DNA of 44,730 bases, taken from assembly GCA_913031145.1 (NCBI GenBank), contig CAJWCO010000019.1, forward strand, positions 1-44,730, written 5' to 3'. The stretch comes from an uncultured Cellvibrionales bacterium. Its GTDB lineage: Bacteria; Pseudomonadota; Gammaproteobacteria; Pseudomonadales; Porticoccaceae. The position numbers were made by a program, and so were the translations under genes. The stretch's first letter is position 1. Each line of letters opens with the position of its first letter. Shown here one piece after another: positions 17,421 through 26,992 of the stretch. Below the pieces are notes generated by a model. That model was given only the letters and a program-made list of their open reading frames with translations, had not been told where the DNA came from and made no database searches.

Positions 17421-18188
17421 ATGACCGATCTATTTGATATTAGCGGAAAAGTCGCGGTAATTACAGGGGGGTCTAGAGGCATAGGCCGAATGATTGCAAC
17501 GGAGTTTGTGCGACGTGGCGTACGAACCTACATCACCTCGAGAAAAGCGGAGCCTTGTCTTAAGACCGCACAAGAACTCTCCGAAATAGGTGAGTGTATT
17601 GCCCTGCCCTACGACCTTTCCGATTCCGAGGGAATAAGCGCTTTTGTCGCAGACGTCTCAAAACGGGAAACGCACCTCGACATTTTAATTAACAATGCGG
17701 GGGCAGCATGGTCAGCTACCTTTGATGATTTCCCCGAAAGTGGTTGGGATAAAGTCATGAACATCAATTTAAAGTCGGTGTTTTTTCTAACCCAACAACT
17801 CGCTCCCCTCTTGAGGGCGGGTGCCAGCGCGGAAAATCCTGCGAAAGTTATCAATATCGCGTCAACCGATGGACTTAAAATTCCACGTCTTGAAACCTAC
17901 TCGTACGCCAGTAGCAAGGCAGGTCTGATTCAATTAACGCGACTCGTTGCCAGAACACTCGTAGGTGATCATATTTTAGTGAACGCGATTGCTCCAGGGG
18001 CCTTCGCCAGTGACATGAACATTGCCGCCAGAGACGAGCCAGACCGAATTTCCGAGCGCATCCCGGCACAACGGATTGGCCAACCGGATGACATAGCAGG
18101 CACTGCAGTCTATATGTGTTCACGCGCAGGCAACTATCTGGTGGGCAGCACCATCTCGCTTGACGGTGGCATTGTCAACTCGCTCTGA
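17421..18188 (+). CDS. SDR-family oxidoreductase A
   Basis: A 255-residue classical short-chain dehydrogenase/reductase. NAD(P)-binding TGGSRGIGR (residues 16-24), NNAG, the catalytic YASSK (Tyr and Lys), and APGAFASDMN follow in order, with SLDGGI near the C-terminus. It is strikingly similar along its whole length to the SDR at 30564 (FVRRGVRTY, PESGWDKVMNIN, KVINIASTDG, DDIAGTAVYMCSRAG), so the two are paralogues, roughly two-thirds identical by eye. Divergent from the acyl-CoA dehydrogenase gene. The likely role is oxidation of a secondary alcohol of a sugar or sugar acid; substrate unknown. Confidence 0.92.
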   Translation: MTDLFDISGKVAVITGGSRGIGRMIATEFVRRGVRTYITSRKAEPCLKTAQELSEIGECIALPYDLSDSEGISAFVADVSKRETHLDILINNAGAAWSATFDDFPESGWDKVMNINLKSVFFLTQQLAPLLRAGASAENPAKVINIASTDGLKIPRLETYSYASSKAGLIQLTRLVARTLVGDHILVNAIAPGAFASDMNIAARDEPDRISERIPAQRIGQPDDIAGTAVYMCSRAGNYLVGSTISLDGGIVNSL

Positions 18189-18299
18189 CCACGATGCTAA
18201 CGTGCGTCTGATAAGAACCTAAGCCAACCAATTCGTTGTCTATGACCCGGTGACGATACCGCTAGGCGGCGTATCAGAATGTTGCCGCCTGGCGTCAGA

Positions 18300-19094
18300 C
18301 TACTCTGGCGATGTATGACTCGCAGAGTCAACCGAGCGGCGCCTTAATCGTCGCATCCCGCCTAACCAACGATCAATGTTATCGCCTTTACGGCGAACGT
18401 AATCATCGACCTCTGGGTGCGGTAACACATGAAAGAGCTCTTCACGTAACGCCACAATCACGTGATCTGCGAGTACGTTAGGCTCGATAACTCCGTCAGT
18501 CTGACCATCGCCGAGACTTCGCGGAGCCATCGCAGTATTGACGCCTTGTGGACATAGAACAGACACGCCGATGCCGTCATCGCCATAGGTAATTGCGATA
18601 AATTCTGCCAATTTGATAGCAGCTGCCTTCGTCACTGTGTAGGGTCCCGACCCCAATGCTGCCAAAAGACCCGCCGCCGAAGCCGTCACCAAAAAGTAGC
18701 CTGCCTTACGTTCTATCATCTCAGGTAGACAGGCCCGTGCGGCATAGATGTGTGCCATCACATGCACGTCCCATTGCGATTGCCAGACATCATCAGAGTA
18801 TTCTAAGACCGATTCACTACCGCCACCACTCACACCTGCATTGGAGCAATATAGATCGACACAACCGTATTTTTCGATTGTAAAATCGACCAACGCTTTT
18901 ACCTGACTTTCATTCGTAACATCGGCCACAACGCCCTCACACCCGATTGCAAGAGCGACAGTTCGTACTTTTTCAGCGTCGAGATCGGAGATCACAACAC
19001 CCTTGGCACCTTGCGCGATAAATGCTTCAGCCATCGCGCGGCCAATACCGCCTGCGCCACCTGTAACGATAGCAATTTTGTCCTTTAACTCCAT
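18300..19094 (-). CDS. SDR-family oxidoreductase B
   Basis: A classical SDR of about 264 residues: TGGAGGIGRAMA near the N-terminus, SDLDAEK at the second beta strand (an acidic residue there suggests NAD), SNAG, and a catalytic Tyr-Lys pair in GPYTVTKAAAIK. I chose the ATG at 19094, six bases after GAGGAG; the longer reading starts with TTG two codons upstream and overlaps the ribosome site. The C-terminus is short and Arg-rich. It sits tail-to-tail with SDR A and ahead of SDR C on the same strand. Confidence 0.9.
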   Translation of the reverse strand: MELKDKIAIVTGGAGGIGRAMAEAFIAQGAKGVVISDLDAEKVRTVALAIGCEGVVADVTNESQVKALVDFTIEKYGCVDLYCSNAGVSGGGSESVLEYSDDVWQSQWDVHVMAHIYAARACLPEMIERKAGYFLVTASAAGLLAALGSGPYTVTKAAAIKLAEFIAITYGDDGIGVSVLCPQGVNTAMAPRSLGDGQTDGVIEPNVLADHVIVALREELFHVLPHPEVDDYVRRKGDNIDRWLGGMRRLRRRSVDSASHTSPE

Positions 19095-19271
19095 TGGCAA
19101 CTCCTCGTTATATGCGCACGACTGATTGCGCGCGCCGATGTAGACTATGTTTAGTGGTCAACCATTTTATGCTTTTTGAACCCACCGCCTAAAAACATAT
19201 TACAACGAAAGCGCAATTTTGGAGCACACAATGATCAGATCTCGAACTTCTCTGACTAACAAAAGCGTCGA

Positions 19272-20180
19272 TTATTCGAGCCATGGGACGAGATGTCCCT
19301 GCGCCATTTTGACGGCTGTAGCCCACAATGTCTCGGCCAATCGCTTGTCCTCCAAAAAATGGGGACCCTCGGGGCATAATGGCTGACACCGTTCAAAGAA
19401 TTGCCCGGAAATCTGTGACAGCTCTGGGCGAGTCGCCGCTCCCTGTGCCAACGTCATCAGCCTGTGAGCATATTTTTTAATGCCGTCACGAATTTCAGTG
19501 GGTGCCGAATGCGCTATGTTCGTCAAAATGCTCCCAGGATGCAGTGCATTAGATGTAACGCCTGTCCCGTCTAACCGACGAGCGAGCTCGAAAGAAAACA
19601 ACGCATTCGCGAGTTTGGAACGCGCATAGGCAGCCTGCGCATGAAACACACCTTCACCGCGAAGATTGTCAAAATCAATGCCTTCAGCAGGAACACCTTT
19701 GGGCCCAGTCTGGTAGGCGCAATTACTGCTTACGTGCACCAGTCGACCGCCACCGCGCCGGAGCATATTGGGAAGCAAGTTATTGACTAAGACAAAGTGA
19801 CTCAAAAAATTGGTAAAAAACACTTTTTCAATACCTGAAACGAACTCGATACCGCCAAAATTGTCAACGCCCGCATTACACATAACGATGTCGGGAACAA
19901 TACCCATGCTCGCAATCGTCGCGGCACAGCGATTCACAGAATCTAAGTCGGTTAATTCGAGTGCCAAAGGCGTGATCGTGCCCGGCATAGCCTGACAAAC
20001 TCGCTCGACCTTCGCCTGCGTGCGCCCTGTAGCTAACACATGCGCGCCGCGCAACGCCAAAACCCGCATGCTCTCCATACCGATGCCCGCGGTACATCCA
20101 GTGACGAGAGCGATTTGTCCACTCAGATCGAGACCTTGAGTAACGGCTTCTGCGGTTGTTCGCTGTGGAGAGTCAGACAC
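19272..20180 (-). CDS. SDR-family oxidoreductase C (retinol-dehydrogenase-like)
   Basis: An SDR of about 302 residues of the longer, retinol-dehydrogenase/WWOX-like type. Seen are TGCTAGIGMESMRVLALRG, CNAGV, the catalytic segment AAYARSKLAN, and NALHPGSI. The frame is open a further 35 codons upstream, but the GTG at 20180 has GAGG eight bases before it and gives a normal N-terminus (SDSPQRTTAEAVTQGLDLSG), so I start there. It lies divergent from the PhyH-HEAT gene across a 348-base region. Confidence 0.87.
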   Translation of the reverse strand: MSDSPQRTTAEAVTQGLDLSGQIALVTGCTAGIGMESMRVLALRGAHVLATGRTQAKVERVCQAMPGTITPLALELTDLDSVNRCAATIASMGIVPDIVMCNAGVDNFGGIEFVSGIEKVFFTNFLSHFVLVNNLLPNMLRRGGGRLVHVSSNCAYQTGPKGVPAEGIDFDNLRGEGVFHAQAAYARSKLANALFSFELARRLDGTGVTSNALHPGSILTNIAHSAPTEIRDGIKKYAHRLMTLAQGAATRPELSQISGQFFERCQPLCPEGPHFLEDKRLAETLWATAVKMAQGHLVPWLE

Positions 20181-20528
20181 GTGCCATACCTCTTTTATCT
20201 TTGGATCTTTGAGGCAGACACTCTGACAAAGACTGTGTGACATTGTCACGTACATGACCAACACGCGGTGAATCAACTCACCCAAATTCTTGCAAATAGC
20301 TCAATGAAGATTCACTCAACGGTACGCTATTTGTCTGCTCCCAAAAAGCTACAAAGTGTTCGTAAGACGCGCATGTGCAGATCAATCGGCTTTTAAGATG
20401 ATCCAAACGAGTGCCAACACCGACGCAAAAAATGGGGGAAGAATTCACTCTAAAAACGATTTCGACATGCTTTAATGCCAAAAAGCATGTATCTTAAAAT
20501 CCTGATCCACTACGACTTATAAGCCAAA
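20181..20528. promoter_or_regulatory. Divergent promoter region, SDR C / PhyH-HEAT
   Basis: A 348-base intergenic region with no gene. It carries a WWTGGGGGAWW copy at 20431-20441. Promoter hexamers could not be placed with confidence, and no clear Shine-Dalgarno precedes the ATG at 20529. Confidence 0.4.
20431..20441 (+). promoter_or_regulatory. WWTGGGGGAWW element, copy 4 (AATGGGGGAAG)
   Basis: Part of AAAAAATGGGGGAAGAATTC, about 90 bases upstream of the PhyH-HEAT start and between two divergent genes. Confidence 0.5.
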
Positions 20529-22118
20529 ATGACTACGCCCATTTTATTAAATGACGAGCAAGTGCAGTCTTTTATTGTAGATGGATTACTCATCTTTCCA
20601 TCCGGCATCGATGAAGCGATCGATAAAGACATTCATATATTACTGCAATACTCATCGAAGCATGAAGGCCAACTTGGCAACAACGTGGCCTCACGAATTC
20701 CACAAATGCACGACGTACTGCGCGCGCCCGCAGTGGCAGGTGCGCTCACATCATTGCTGGGCCACAATTACTTAGTGCACCCACACAGAGCTGTGCACAA
20801 AAGCACGCCTATCGAAATACCACTCGATGATTTCACCCTGACCACGGATGAGCATCGCGTGGGCGAGGGTTCCACAGCAACCTCATCATGGCATCAAGAC
20901 GCCCAAAGCCCCCTAGCTAGAGCACGGCACCACATGCCGAAGTATCTCATTGGGTTCTATTTTCCCCACGATGTGACGGCGGCAATGGGGCCCACACGCT
21001 TCAAAAAAGCTAGCTACATGTATCCAAAAGTGTCTGACATGCGCAATGTCATTCAGCCGGACATGGTTGATGCTGGAACATTTATGCTCTGCCATTTCGA
21101 TACCATTCACGCAGGTTTTCCAAATCAAGCGTCAACAGACCGTTTTCTCGTGAAATTTGTCTTTGCACGCACAGAATATCCTATCAGTCCATCATGGAAT
21201 CATCATGATCCAGTTTGGCGTACACCGCTCGCAGCCACGCATCACGATGATTTAACCCCCGCCTGGACGTCGGTCTGGCGCTGGCTTCTGGGCACTCCTC
21301 ACGCCGAGGGTAATCAGCGAGATGCGACCGCCACAAAGGCTGAACCCGATGCACCGCCAGAGTCGCGACGAATAATCGAACTCTACGGCCCAGCAGGGCC
21401 TGATGAACCAAGACAGCTCATCGCAGCGCTTCTCAACAAAATTGACGAACCGATGCACGAACGCGTGGCCTTTGTTAGCCACAATCCAAAGTTGGAAGCG
21501 TCCGATACCATCCGCGACCTTGCCTACCGCTGGAATGAGCAAGCTGTCGCCATGGAAGATGAAACGTATCGCTTGGCGACACTTGGGGATGCCGCGATCG
21601 AACCGCTGCTAGAGCTTTTGGATAGCGCAAATCTATGGCTGAAGTTGAATGCGATATTTGCACTCGGGGAAATCGAGTGCACACCTCCTAGGGTGGTAGA
21701 GGCGTTACTTGCGCAACTCGACAACCCGCATCATCAGGTCGTACGACAAACGTTAGATGCGCTCGCATGTAAGGCGCCACAACTGACAGATGACTGTTTT
21801 AATGCTATCGCAGAACTCGCAGCGACAACGCATGATGAATGGCTTAATCCACTAACTCTTCGGGGTTGGAATGCCCAAGATCAAATTAGAATGAACGCCG
21901 CGCTCGTTCTCTTAAATGCAGTTTCGGCTGAAAATTCGTCTGCGCAAATTGAAACAATTGCCGTCAAACTTTTGTCAGATGCCAATGGTTATGCCGCAAG
22001 TATCGCCGCCGAAACGCTCGTTCGAATGAATTCCCCAACCGCGCTGCAAGCCGCTCTGCAATATTATTCGGACCGACGGTGGGACGATACCTTACGGGTC
22101 GATCATAAGCGTTACTAG
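20529..22118 (+). CDS. Phytanoyl-CoA dioxygenase (PhyH) domain fused to HEAT repeats
   Basis: A 529-residue two-domain protein. Residues about 8-215 are a PhyH-type Fe(II)/2-oxoglutarate oxygenase: the facial triad is visible as WHQDA (His122, Asp124) and DTIHAGFPN (His194), with Arg205 placed to hold 2-oxoglutarate. After a linker, residues about 345-529 are helical HEAT-like repeats (AAIEPLLELLDSANLWLKLNAIFALGEIE, RVVEALLAQLDNPHHQVVRQTLDAL). The first domain would hydroxylate a substrate; the second usually mediates protein contacts. No signal peptide. It is alone on the plus strand before an aldehyde dehydrogenase. The fusion is uncommon in my experience. Confidence 0.85.
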   Translation: MTTPILLNDEQVQSFIVDGLLIFPSGIDEAIDKDIHILLQYSSKHEGQLGNNVASRIPQMHDVLRAPAVAGALTSLLGHNYLVHPHRAVHKSTPIEIPLDDFTLTTDEHRVGEGSTATSSWHQDAQSPLARARHHMPKYLIGFYFPHDVTAAMGPTRFKKASYMYPKVSDMRNVIQPDMVDAGTFMLCHFDTIHAGFPNQASTDRFLVKFVFARTEYPISPSWNHHDPVWRTPLAATHHDDLTPAWTSVWRWLLGTPHAEGNQRDATATKAEPDAPPESRRIIELYGPAGPDEPRQLIAALLNKIDEPMHERVAFVSHNPKLEASDTIRDLAYRWNEQAVAMEDETYRLATLGDAAIEPLLELLDSANLWLKLNAIFALGEIECTPPRVVEALLAQLDNPHHQVVRQTLDALACKAPQLTDDCFNAIAELAATTHDEWLNPLTLRGWNAQDQIRMNAALVLLNAVSAENSSAQIETIAVKLLSDANGYAASIAAETLVRMNSPTALQAALQYYSDRRWDDTLRVDHKRY

Positions 22119-22318
22119 ATGCCCGACCACTGATATGCTAGCATTCTACAAGTGCCGCGCTTGAATCTTATCTAGGTGCGGGAAATAAAAATAACGGCAA
22201 GAGCAAGTCCTCGACCTCAATAGTTGCAAGCGCTTGGGGAATGAGCGTGTGTGTGGTTTACATAACGCTAACACGCGCACGGCTGTCTGTGGTGGCAATG
22301 AAATAAGGTATGTTGGAA

Positions 22319-23749
22319 ATGAAAAAAAACTTTATCGGTGGCGAATGGTTGGAAAGCGATCATGCCATAGACAATATCAATCCGTCCGATACGTCGGACC
22401 TCATCGGTACTTACGCACTCGCTAGCATCGCGCAGACACAACAAGCCATCGATGCAGCGCATACTGCGTTCCCGAGTTGGAGCCGTTCGCCGATCCAACA
22501 GCGGAGTGAAATGCTTGACAACATCGGCAATGAAATTTTAGCTCGAAAACAACAACTGGGCGAACTCCTTTCACGAGAAGAGGGTAAAACCCTTCCAGAG
22601 GGCATCGGTGAAGCCACGCGTGCAGCGCACATCTTTAAATTTTTTGGTGCACAAGTGCTGCGGCAAAAAGGCGATTTTTTTGACTCTGTGCGTCCAGGTA
22701 TAGACGTCACAGTCACGCGTACTGGCGTCGGCGTGGCGGGTCTGATCCTCCCTTGGAACTTCCCGATTGCCATCCCCGCGTGGAAAATTGCACCCGCTTT
22801 AGCGTATGGAAACTGCGTCGTATTTAAACCGTCCGAATTAGTGCCTGCCACAGCCCATGCTATGGCAGAAATTATTGTCAATGCGGGGATACCTGCTGGC
22901 GTATTCAATTTGGTCATGGGTCATGGTGAAAGCGTCGGCGCAACCATTGTAAACAGTCCCAAGGTGCAGGCCGTCAGTTTTACTGGCTCTATCAAAACGG
23001 GTCGTAGCGTCGCCGCTTCAGCGGTCGCGCGTATGGCTAAAATACAACTTGAAATGGGTGGCAAAAATCCTCTGGTGGTTCTAGATGATGCGGACTTACC
23101 GACAGCGGTAGACTGTGCTGTGCAGGGTGCTTTTTTCTCTACGGGTCAGCGTTGTACCGCTTCCAGCCGACTCATTGTCACAGACGGTATTCATGACCGA
23201 TTTGTAAAAGCCATGGTTGAACGAATGAGCAGTCTAGTGACTGATCACGCCCTCAAAGCCGGCACAGACATTGGGCCCGTCATCGACCAACGGCAGCTCG
23301 ATCAGGATCTAAAGTACTTGCAAGTTGGCTTAGGTGAGGGCGCCAACCTCGCCTATGGCGGCGAGCAGGTGGCGCGCGATGCTCCCGGCTTTTATCTGAC
23401 CCCCGCGCTCTTTACCGAGACCGACAATACGATGCGCATTAATCAAGAAGAAATCTTTGGGCCCATCGCCAGCGTTATTCGCGTGAAAGACTACGACGAG
23501 GCGTTAGCAACGGCCAACGATACAGAATTTGGTCTTTCTTCGGGGGTTGTCACTACCTCGCTGAAGTATGCCAGCGACTTCAAACGCAATATACAGGCTG
23601 GCATCTCGTTCGTGAACCTCCCCACTTCGGGTGTCGACTATCATGTACCCTTCGGTGGTACAAAAAGCTCTAGCTATGGCGCGCGCGAACAAGGCCAATA
23701 TGCCGAAGAATTTTACACCACGGTAAAAACCGACTACACACGCGCTTGA
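22319..23749 (+). CDS. Aldehyde dehydrogenase A (2-oxoglutarate-semialdehyde-dehydrogenase-like)
   Basis: An NAD(P)-dependent aldehyde dehydrogenase of about 476 residues oxidising an aldehyde to an acid. Catalytic residues are the Glu in LEMGGKNP and the Cys in STGQRCTAS. ILPWNFPIAIPAWKIAPAL and FTGSIKTG are the cofactor-binding segments. The C-terminal SSYGAREQGQYAEEFYTTVKT resembles 2-oxoglutarate semialdehyde dehydrogenases of sugar-acid pathways. I chose the ATG at 22319, ten bases after AAGG; an ATG three codons earlier is only one base from it. A 21-codon frame (22241-22306) ends just upstream but has no spaced ribosome site. Confidence 0.92.
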   Translation: MKKNFIGGEWLESDHAIDNINPSDTSDLIGTYALASIAQTQQAIDAAHTAFPSWSRSPIQQRSEMLDNIGNEILARKQQLGELLSREEGKTLPEGIGEATRAAHIFKFFGAQVLRQKGDFFDSVRPGIDVTVTRTGVGVAGLILPWNFPIAIPAWKIAPALAYGNCVVFKPSELVPATAHAMAEIIVNAGIPAGVFNLVMGHGESVGATIVNSPKVQAVSFTGSIKTGRSVAASAVARMAKIQLEMGGKNPLVVLDDADLPTAVDCAVQGAFFSTGQRCTASSRLIVTDGIHDRFVKAMVERMSSLVTDHALKAGTDIGPVIDQRQLDQDLKYLQVGLGEGANLAYGGEQVARDAPGFYLTPALFTETDNTMRINQEEIFGPIASVIRVKDYDEALATANDTEFGLSSGVVTTSLKYASDFKRNIQAGISFVNLPTSGVDYHVPFGGTKSSSYGAREQGQYAEEFYTTVKTDYTRA

Positions 23750-23815
23750 ATCCACGTAGCGATGCAACGCAGCTTTAAATCACCGGTTAATGCGTCATCT
23801 CAATAGCCGGTTGGG

Positions 23816-24919
23816 TCAAAAGGTGACGACACTTCTGAGTGTCTCGCCTGACTCCATCGCTGCGTAAGCTTCGTTTATTTGCTCAATGGGGTAGGAACAA
23901 CTTAGCAACGGATCCAAAAGCAACTTTCCCGAGCGATACAATTCGATCATTCTGGGTATATCATTCCGAGGGACCGCAGACCCGTAGAGCGATCCCGTCA
24001 ATACGCGCTCTTCAAACACTAAAGACAACGCAGAAAAAGACACCTCGGCCGTATTGGCTGGAACACCAACCACCATGGCCACGCCTCGCTTAGCAAGAGA
24101 GTTGTAAGCCTGCTGAATGGTAACTGGTAACCCGACGGCTTCAAACGCATAGTCAACGCCTTTGCCACCCGTGAGCTCGCGAATCATCGCAACGGGGTCG
24201 TTGACCGACGCATCAATGGTGTGCGTCGCGCCGAATTGGCGTGATTGCTCTAGGCGACTGGCGTACCGGTCAACTGCGATAATCGTTTGCGCTCCCGCCA
24301 AAGCAGCGCCCTGCACCACGTTAACACCCACACCACCCGCGCCAAAGACAGCAACAGTTCGCCCCGGCTTCATTGCAACGGCATTAATCACTGCGCCCAC
24401 ACCGGTAATGACAGCACAACCTAGCAGTGCCGCCAGTTCAAATGGCAAGTCTTTGGGAATCTTCAGTAATGCACCTTCTGGCAAAACGGTATAGTTTGAG
24501 AACGCCGAAACGCCTGCAAAATGATGTATTTCTTTGCCATTCAAACTGAAACGGCTCGTGCCATCCCCAAGCCGACCGGAGGCGCGTATTTCCGTCCCAA
24601 CCGCGCAAAGTGCCGGCCGACTGTTACTGCAGTACTCGCACTCACCACAGGAAAGCCGCCATAGCGGAATCACATGATCACCCTCTTTGAGCGAGGTTAC
24701 GCCAGCGCCCACGTCAATGACAATGCCAGCGCCCTCATGCCCCAATATGGCAGGCACCGGAGCGCTTAAATGTCCCGTCATCACGCTTAAGTCGGTATGA
24801 CATACACCCGCGGCTTTAATTTCGATTCGTACTTCACCCGGCTGCGGGTCCTGAACGTCCACCTCGCACACTGTTAAACCTGTACCCGCTTCAAAAAGAA
24901 CCGCTGCTCGAGATTTCAA
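23816..24919 (-). CDS. Zinc-dependent alcohol dehydrogenase
   Basis: A 367-residue medium-chain dehydrogenase. Catalytic zinc ligands are in GVCHTDL (Cys40) and GHEGAG (His61, Glu62). The structural zinc lobe has four Cys (C91, C94, C97, C105). The NAD site is GAGGVGVNVVQGA followed by an acidic AVD, favouring NAD. The overall look is class III/aryl-alcohol-type. The start is a TTG at 24919, eight bases after GAGGGGG. An in-frame TGA lies two codons upstream, and the nearby ATG is out of frame, so no longer version exists. Divergent from aldehyde dehydrogenase B, so alcohol-to-aldehyde-to-acid oxidation by the pair is plausible. Confidence 0.92.
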   Translation of the reverse strand: MKSRAAVLFEAGTGLTVCEVDVQDPQPGEVRIEIKAAGVCHTDLSVMTGHLSAPVPAILGHEGAGIVIDVGAGVTSLKEGDHVIPLWRLSCGECEYCSNSRPALCAVGTEIRASGRLGDGTSRFSLNGKEIHHFAGVSAFSNYTVLPEGALLKIPKDLPFELAALLGCAVITGVGAVINAVAMKPGRTVAVFGAGGVGVNVVQGAALAGAQTIIAVDRYASRLEQSRQFGATHTIDASVNDPVAMIRELTGGKGVDYAFEAVGLPVTIQQAYNSLAKRGVAMVVGVPANTAEVSFSALSLVFEERVLTGSLYGSAVPRNDIPRMIELYRSGKLLLDPLLSCSYPIEQINEAYAAMESGETLRSVVTF

Positions 24920-25051
24920 GATTCATACCCCCTCACGTTAAACAAGAACATCCACTGATGGGCTGAAGTCTAAATGATTTGTTCGCATGATCGTGTTGCT
25001 GCACACCCTCATCAACAATCGCGATCGCTATTCTCACCCATATTTAACGAT

Positions 25052-25062
25052 AATGGGGGAAT
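25052..25062 (+). promoter_or_regulatory. WWTGGGGGAWW element, copy 5 (AATGGGGGAAT)
   Basis: Lies midway in the divergent region between the zinc alcohol dehydrogenase and aldehyde dehydrogenase B genes, in the context GATAATGGGGGAATTACTC. Confidence 0.55.
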
Positions 25063-25130
25063 TACTCAGATCTATGCTGTGACTTTTGTGGTAGATTAAT
25101 AAGATTTCGATGATAGTGGGGGCTAGCTCC

Positions 25131-25178
25131 ATGCAAGCTTTAAAAGACCAAATGTTGCAAAAATACACCGTAAGCTGA
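25131..25178 (+). CDS. Possible 15-codon leader peptide
   Basis: ATG to TGA encodes MQALKDQMLQKYTVS. The TGA overlaps the GAGGG ribosome site of aldehyde dehydrogenase B, whose ATG begins 12 bases later, so its translation could affect initiation of that gene. A G-rich stretch precedes its ATG but spacing is long. It may be a chance frame; there is no run of one amino acid as in classic attenuators. Confidence 0.3.
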   Translation: MQALKDQMLQKYTVS

Positions 25179-25190
25179 GGGATACTTATT

Positions 25191-26660
25191 ATGCTAAAAG
25201 CAGACAAATTTTATATCAATGGACAATGGGTCGCCGCGTCGACGTCAGATGTGTGCGAAGTCATTAACCCCGCAACAGAACAGGTGATCGGACACATTGC
25301 CATGGGTGGCCAAGCCGATGTCGATCGGGCGGTTGCTGCCGCCAAAACTGCGTTCGTAACCTTTTCAAAGACGACGATTGAAGAACGTCTGGCCTTGCTT
25401 GACCGCATTATTGAAGCGTATAAAAACAAGATGGACGAGATCGCTCATACTGTTTCACAAGAGATGGGGGCGCCAATCAGCCTTTCCAACGCCGCTCAAG
25501 CACCTGCCGGACTCGGCCACCTTATTTTTGCAAGGAAAGCGCTAGAGAACTATACGTTCGCAGAAGATGTTGGTACATCGCGCGTTGTGCGTGAGCCCAT
25601 TGGTGTCTGTGGTTTGATCACGCCGTGGAACTGGCCAGTGAACCAAATTACTGCGAAAGTCGGCCCAGCAATCGCAGCCGGCTGCACGATGATTTTAAAA
25701 CCCTCCGAAATTGCCCCCTTTAATGCACTCATTTTTGCCAAGGTGATGGACGAGGCAGGCACACCGCCCGGCGTTTTTAATCTGATCAATGGTGATGGCC
25801 CAACGGTTGGAGTGGGTATGTCATCACACCCTGACATTGACATGATGTCGTTCACTGGATCGACCCGAGCGGGTATCTCTGTCGCTCAGCTGTCTGCCGT
25901 GACCGTGAAGCGGGTTGCGCAGGAACTCGGAGGGAAATCGGCAAATATTATTACCGACGATCAAGGGTTTGCAAAAGCTGTAGCGCGCGACGCCGTAGGC
26001 ATGTGCATGAATACAGGCCAGAGTTGCAATGCGCCAACGCGAATGTTGGTACCGGCTCATCGCATGGCCGAAGCCGCCGAGATTGCAAAAACTGCAATGG
26101 ACGCGATTACCGTCGGCAACCCAGAAGATCGGGCGACTGAGGTTGGGCCGCTGGTATCTGAGTTACAGTTCGGCAAGGTGCAAGCGTTAATTCAAAAAGG
26201 CATTGATGAAGGCGCCACACTGGTAACCGGAGGTGTTGGACGACCCGAGGGATTAAACAATGGCTACTTTGTCAAACCGACAGTCTTTGCCAACGTTGAC
26301 AACGAGATGGCCATCGCTCGCGAGGAAATTTTTGGTCCCGTACTCTCGTTGATTCCCTACACGGATGAAAATGATGCCGTGTCCATCGCCAATGATACGG
26401 TTTATGGATTATCCGCTTATGTCAGTTCGGACGATCACGAAAAAGCGGTTGCCATCGGCGCACAATTAAGAGCTGGAAATGTTCACATTAACGGGGCGGG
26501 CTTAGACATTAATGCGCCATTTGGGGGTTACAAGCAGTCCGGAAACGGTCGCGAATTTAGCGAATGGGGACTTGAAGAGTTTTTAGAAACAAAAGCAATG
26601 CTGGGTTATGAAGCACCCAAAGCCGATGCCGGTGATGGCGGTGGCTTTATTGATTTCTAA
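25191..26660 (+). CDS. Aldehyde dehydrogenase B
   Basis: A 489-residue NAD(P)-dependent aldehyde dehydrogenase. Catalytic Glu245 is in QELGGKSAN and Cys279 in NTGQSCNAP. TPWNWPVNQITAKVGPAIAAG is the cofactor segment, and EIFGPVLSLIPY and NGAGLDINAPFGGYKQSG are also conserved. GAGGG nine bases upstream supports the ATG. It is not closely related to aldehyde dehydrogenase A, so it likely has a different substrate. It pairs divergently with the zinc alcohol dehydrogenase and is followed by a stem-loop. Confidence 0.93.
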   Translation: MLKADKFYINGQWVAASTSDVCEVINPATEQVIGHIAMGGQADVDRAVAAAKTAFVTFSKTTIEERLALLDRIIEAYKNKMDEIAHTVSQEMGAPISLSNAAQAPAGLGHLIFARKALENYTFAEDVGTSRVVREPIGVCGLITPWNWPVNQITAKVGPAIAAGCTMILKPSEIAPFNALIFAKVMDEAGTPPGVFNLINGDGPTVGVGMSSHPDIDMMSFTGSTRAGISVAQLSAVTVKRVAQELGGKSANIITDDQGFAKAVARDAVGMCMNTGQSCNAPTRMLVPAHRMAEAAEIAKTAMDAITVGNPEDRATEVGPLVSELQFGKVQALIQKGIDEGATLVTGGVGRPEGLNNGYFVKPTVFANVDNEMAIAREEIFGPVLSLIPYTDENDAVSIANDTVYGLSAYVSSDDHEKAVAIGAQLRAGNVHINGAGLDINAPFGGYKQSGNGREFSEWGLEEFLETKAMLGYEAPKADAGDGGGFIDF

Positions 26661-26992
26661 TGCGAAAAACAATGTTGTAGAAAAATAATGCGGTCCAAGG
26701 CAAAAACTATGAGTGAATACGCCGACAACGACACTGGGAATAAGGATATTCCCAGTCAAGAGTGAATTTTTTGTCGCCAAGTCGCAACGGATAACATCGG
26801 CGATACCCGCGTCTCGAAAACCGCTTTTGCCGACGGCTAGTCAACTCTGTAACCGCGGGCTTTTCGACCGAGAAACGTGCATAAGTCGGTTATGGCATGG
26901 TCGGCCCAACATTTCAGGGGGTCAACAACAGGCCTGCGCTGTTGAAGTGACGCACCTTCGAATGAGCCGCGCTCGCGCCACCGCATACAAAG
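26661..26992. other. Gene-free stretch between converging genes
   Basis: Convergent intergenic region of about 330 bases containing the stem-loop at 26733-26756. A plus-strand frame contains ISGGQQQ, reminiscent of an ABC signature, but nothing else of an ATPase; I see no gene. Confidence 0.4.
26733..26772 (+). terminator. Stem-loop, possible terminator of aldehyde dehydrogenase B
   Basis: ACTGGGAATA and TATTCCCAGT form a perfect 10-bp stem with an AGGA loop (26733-26756). A run of six T follows at 26767-26772, about ten bases late for a strong intrinsic terminator. Confidence 0.45.

Noticed and set aside
22241-22306. A 21-codon frame just before aldehyde dehydrogenase A as a leader peptide.
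   Set aside because: GGGGA directly abuts its ATG, giving no usable spacing, and composition is unremarkable.
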